From Leptolyngbya sp. Cla-17 (GTDB lineage Bacteria; Cyanobacteriota; Cyanobacteriia; Leptolyngbyales; Leptolyngbyaceae): a stretch of 64,000 nt of DNA. The notes beneath the pieces were generated by a model. That model was not told the origin of the DNA. It did no database searches and saw only the letters and a list, made by a program, of their open reading frames with translations. This document shows, piece after piece, positions 62,658-64,000 of the stretch. The translations under genes and the position numbers were made by a program. Numbering within the stretch: position 1 is the first letter of the stretch; every line of letters starts with the position of its first letter. The stretch spans positions 124,001 to 188,000 of the forward strand of contig NZ_JAEVYN010000003.1 in assembly GCF_016807185.1 (NCBI RefSeq), read 5' to 3'.

Positions 62658-63368
62658 TTAATCAGGGGCATCATCAAAACTATATCCAACTCTTAGATGA
62701 GTCTTGATGTAACGCTCTCGATACTCCAAAGGGCAAATTTTATCTCGCAATCGTTTAATGTAACTGTCCATTGAACGTTCGTCCCCCACAAAGTTTTCTC
62801 CTCTCACTGCATTTAACAATTGATTTCGGGTAAACACGACTCGTGGTCGAGATGCCATCTTAAACAGCAAATCAAATTCCACAGGTGACAAAGTGACTGT
62901 CTCCCGCTCCCCATCGGGTTCTTGTTGCACAAACACTTCTCGTCGCGCTGGATCGATGAGAAAATGGGGGGTTTCGAGGGGACGGTGCTCTGGATGAGTT
63001 AACCGCCTTGATCGCCTGAGCATCGCCCGGACCCGTGCGATTAACTCCTGGGGGCTGAATGGTTTAGGAAGATAATCATCGGCTCCAGCGGTGTAACCCA
63101 TGATGCGATCGCCCTCAGACGCTTTAGCCGTCAACATCATAATCAGTGGCTCTTTTTTGGGGCTTTTACGAATTTGTTCACACACATCTAACCCATTCAT
63201 TTTAGGCAGATTCAAATCTAGAATGACAACATCGGGTTCCTTCTGCTCAAATAACTTCAGCCCAGACTCGCCATCATAGGCGACTGAGCAAGAATAGCCT
63301 TCGGTCTCCAAGCACCTGCGAATCAGCGACGCAATGTTGTGCTCGTCTTCTACTACCAAAATTTCCAT
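62658..63368 (-). CDS. OmpR/PhoB-family response regulator
   Basis: 236 residues. Receiver: acidic pair ED (7-8), phospho-Asp in VVILDLNLPKMNG (about 51), MLTAKAS, and DDYLPKPFS (Lys). DNA-binding winged helix: VEFDLLFKMASRPRVVFTRNQLLNAVRGENFVGDERSMDSYIKRLRDKICP and VGYSFD. It probably acts on the nearby secretion and secreted-protein genes; the shared TCTCTAYC motif is a candidate site (inference). First gene of the RR-HK operon, start ATG 63368. Confidence 0.93.
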   Translation of the reverse strand: MEILVVEDEHNIASLIRRCLETEGYSCSVAYDGESGLKLFEQKEPDVVILDLNLPKMNGLDVCEQIRKSPKKEPLIMMLTAKASEGDRIMGYTAGADDYLPKPFSPQELIARVRAMLRRSRRLTHPEHRPLETPHFLIDPARREVFVQQEPDGERETVTLSPVEFDLLFKMASRPRVVFTRNQLLNAVRGENFVGDERSMDSYIKRLRDKICPLEYRERYIKTHLRVGYSFDDAPD

Positions 63369-63729
63369 AACCTAAAACCTATGCGCGTTGATCAGGAAGT
63401 CGCTATGTGTAGAAAAGCCGTTTTTCCTTCGCGCTATTGACGCAATCCCTCACACCAATTTTGCCATACAGCACAAAATTTATCTCTACCTTGATAATGA
63501 CATTTTTACCAAAAGTTCAGTCTGCTGGCTTTGGATGTTAGTTCCACAAAATTAGTACGTAACAGTTGCCAGTTTGGATGTATGGTTCTTGCCTCTGGCA
63601 ACAAGTTGCGAATGCCATAGAAATCCTGAACCATGCCATGCCCATGCCACATCGCCTATCTAATCTCAAAACTAGAACCCTCATTCATCCAGTCCTATGA
63701 CCTGGTTTCCTAGTTATTGAGAGAAAGAT
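63369..63729. promoter_or_regulatory. Divergent promoter region with TTTATCTCTACC
   Basis: 361 bases between the RR-HK operon and a rightward gene. AAAATTTATCTCTACC (63475-63490) on the plus strand matches the TCTCTACC word of the 46.6-kb site and faces the rightward gene. Nothing else is recognised. Confidence 0.4.
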
Positions 63730-64000
63730 ATGCCAACAACCACAACCGTCGCTTCTTCCCCGGATGAAACCGTTGCTGAGATAACTCGTCAAAAGCTGCA
63801 ACTGTCGCTGTCAACTCCTTTAGCTTCAGAAGAAACTCCTCTTGTCGTCTCTCAATCAAAGTCACACAAGCGCTTTGGCTTGCGCTCGCTATTTGCTCAA
63901 TTCTTTACGAGTGAGTTTCGTGTTCGACTCCGGAGAATAGCTCCCTGGCTTATCTCTGGTGGTATTTTAGGTCTGAATCTGGTCATGCACGCTCCCACCT
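63730..64000 (+). CDS. Hypothetical protein, N-terminal part (runs off the window)
   Basis: The 90 codons visible are open to the right edge. A Ser/Thr-rich cytoplasmic start (PTTTTVASSPDETVAEITRQK) is followed by RFGLRSLFAQFFTSEFRVRLRRIAPWLISGGILGLNLVM, whose end begins a TM helix. The layout resembles proteins that continue with a CHASE2-like or other extracytoplasmic domain, but too little is visible. GAGAAAGAT precedes the ATG. Confidence 0.6.
   Translation, partial: MPTTTTVASSPDETVAEITRQKLQLSLSTPLASEETPLVVSQSKSHKRFGLRSLFAQFFTSEFRVRLRRIAPWLISGGILGLNLVMHAPT

Overview
The window looks cyanobacterial. The palindrome GCGATCGC (HIP1) and its GCGATCG/CGATCGC derivatives recur throughout. Many products belong to families found mainly in cyanobacteria: DUF4079, DUF2721, DUF4058, a CyRepA1-type plasmid replication protein, serine/threonine kinases with TPR or WD40 tails, and CHAT/TPR proteins. 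A filamentous or otherwise large-genome cyanobacterium fits best. The central replication module means the window is either part of a plasmid or a chromosome carrying an integrated plasmid; the sequence alone cannot decide. No tRNA, rRNA or CRISPR array was recognised.

Region 1 (1-15.2 kb) is an accessory, recombination-scarred zone. It starts with the 3' part of a GH63-like glycosidase and a peroxiredoxin fused to a cold-shock domain. An IS1-like element follows, next to a Tn3 transposase remnant. From about 3.4 to 14.7 kb there are four integron attC-like sites (3452-3537, 4620-4716, 11072-11157, and 14579-14663 on the minus strand), all sharing an inner AGCGG/CCGCT stem. They flank small cassette-like genes: an alpha/beta hydrolase, an SDR fragment, VOC and GNAT proteins, and GrpB. 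No integrase gene is visible, so this resembles an integrase-less attC cluster. Inside it, at 6031-8888 on the minus strand, are two nested group II introns: an ORF-less outer intron split by an ORF-bearing inner intron exactly at the 3' edge of the outer domain V.

Region 2 (15.2-28.3 kb) holds envelope and signalling genes: a secreted small protein, a DUF4079 membrane protein, a Met-rich secreted protein, a BcsA-like glycosyltransferase, DUF2721, an OmpR-type regulator and a GAF-PAS histidine kinase. It ends in decayed transposase genes, a MITE-like repeat, and a DUF4058 operon with one nonsense-interrupted member.

Region 3 (28.4-36.5 kb) is a plasmid replication module. It has a C-terminal XRE-type DNA-binding protein, a tandem 78-bp iteron array, a primase-polymerase-like (AEP) protein, a CyRepA1-type TOPRIM/helicase protein and a small Cys-rich partner.

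Region 4 (37.0-64.0 kb) is a large signalling and secretion island. It encodes a STAND NTPase overlapping a kinase-TPR protein, a CHAT/TPR protease-like protein, two secreted Ca-repeat/CHRD proteins with a shared N-terminal motif, and a plus-strand operon of WD40 kinase, polyferredoxin-like membrane protein and FHA-ferredoxin reductase-ferredoxin fusion. It also encodes a minus-strand type I secretion operon (TPR-like protein, parvulin PPIase, CNB-domain ABC exporter, HlyD adaptor and two envelope proteins) and an RR-HK two-component pair. A 92-bp MITE has split the polyferredoxin gene. A short conserved motif (AAAAGTATT...TCTCTAYC) lies upstream of several of these units and may co-regulate them. 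My reading is that phosphorylation and redox signals control secretion of the CHRD/RTX proteins; this is inference.
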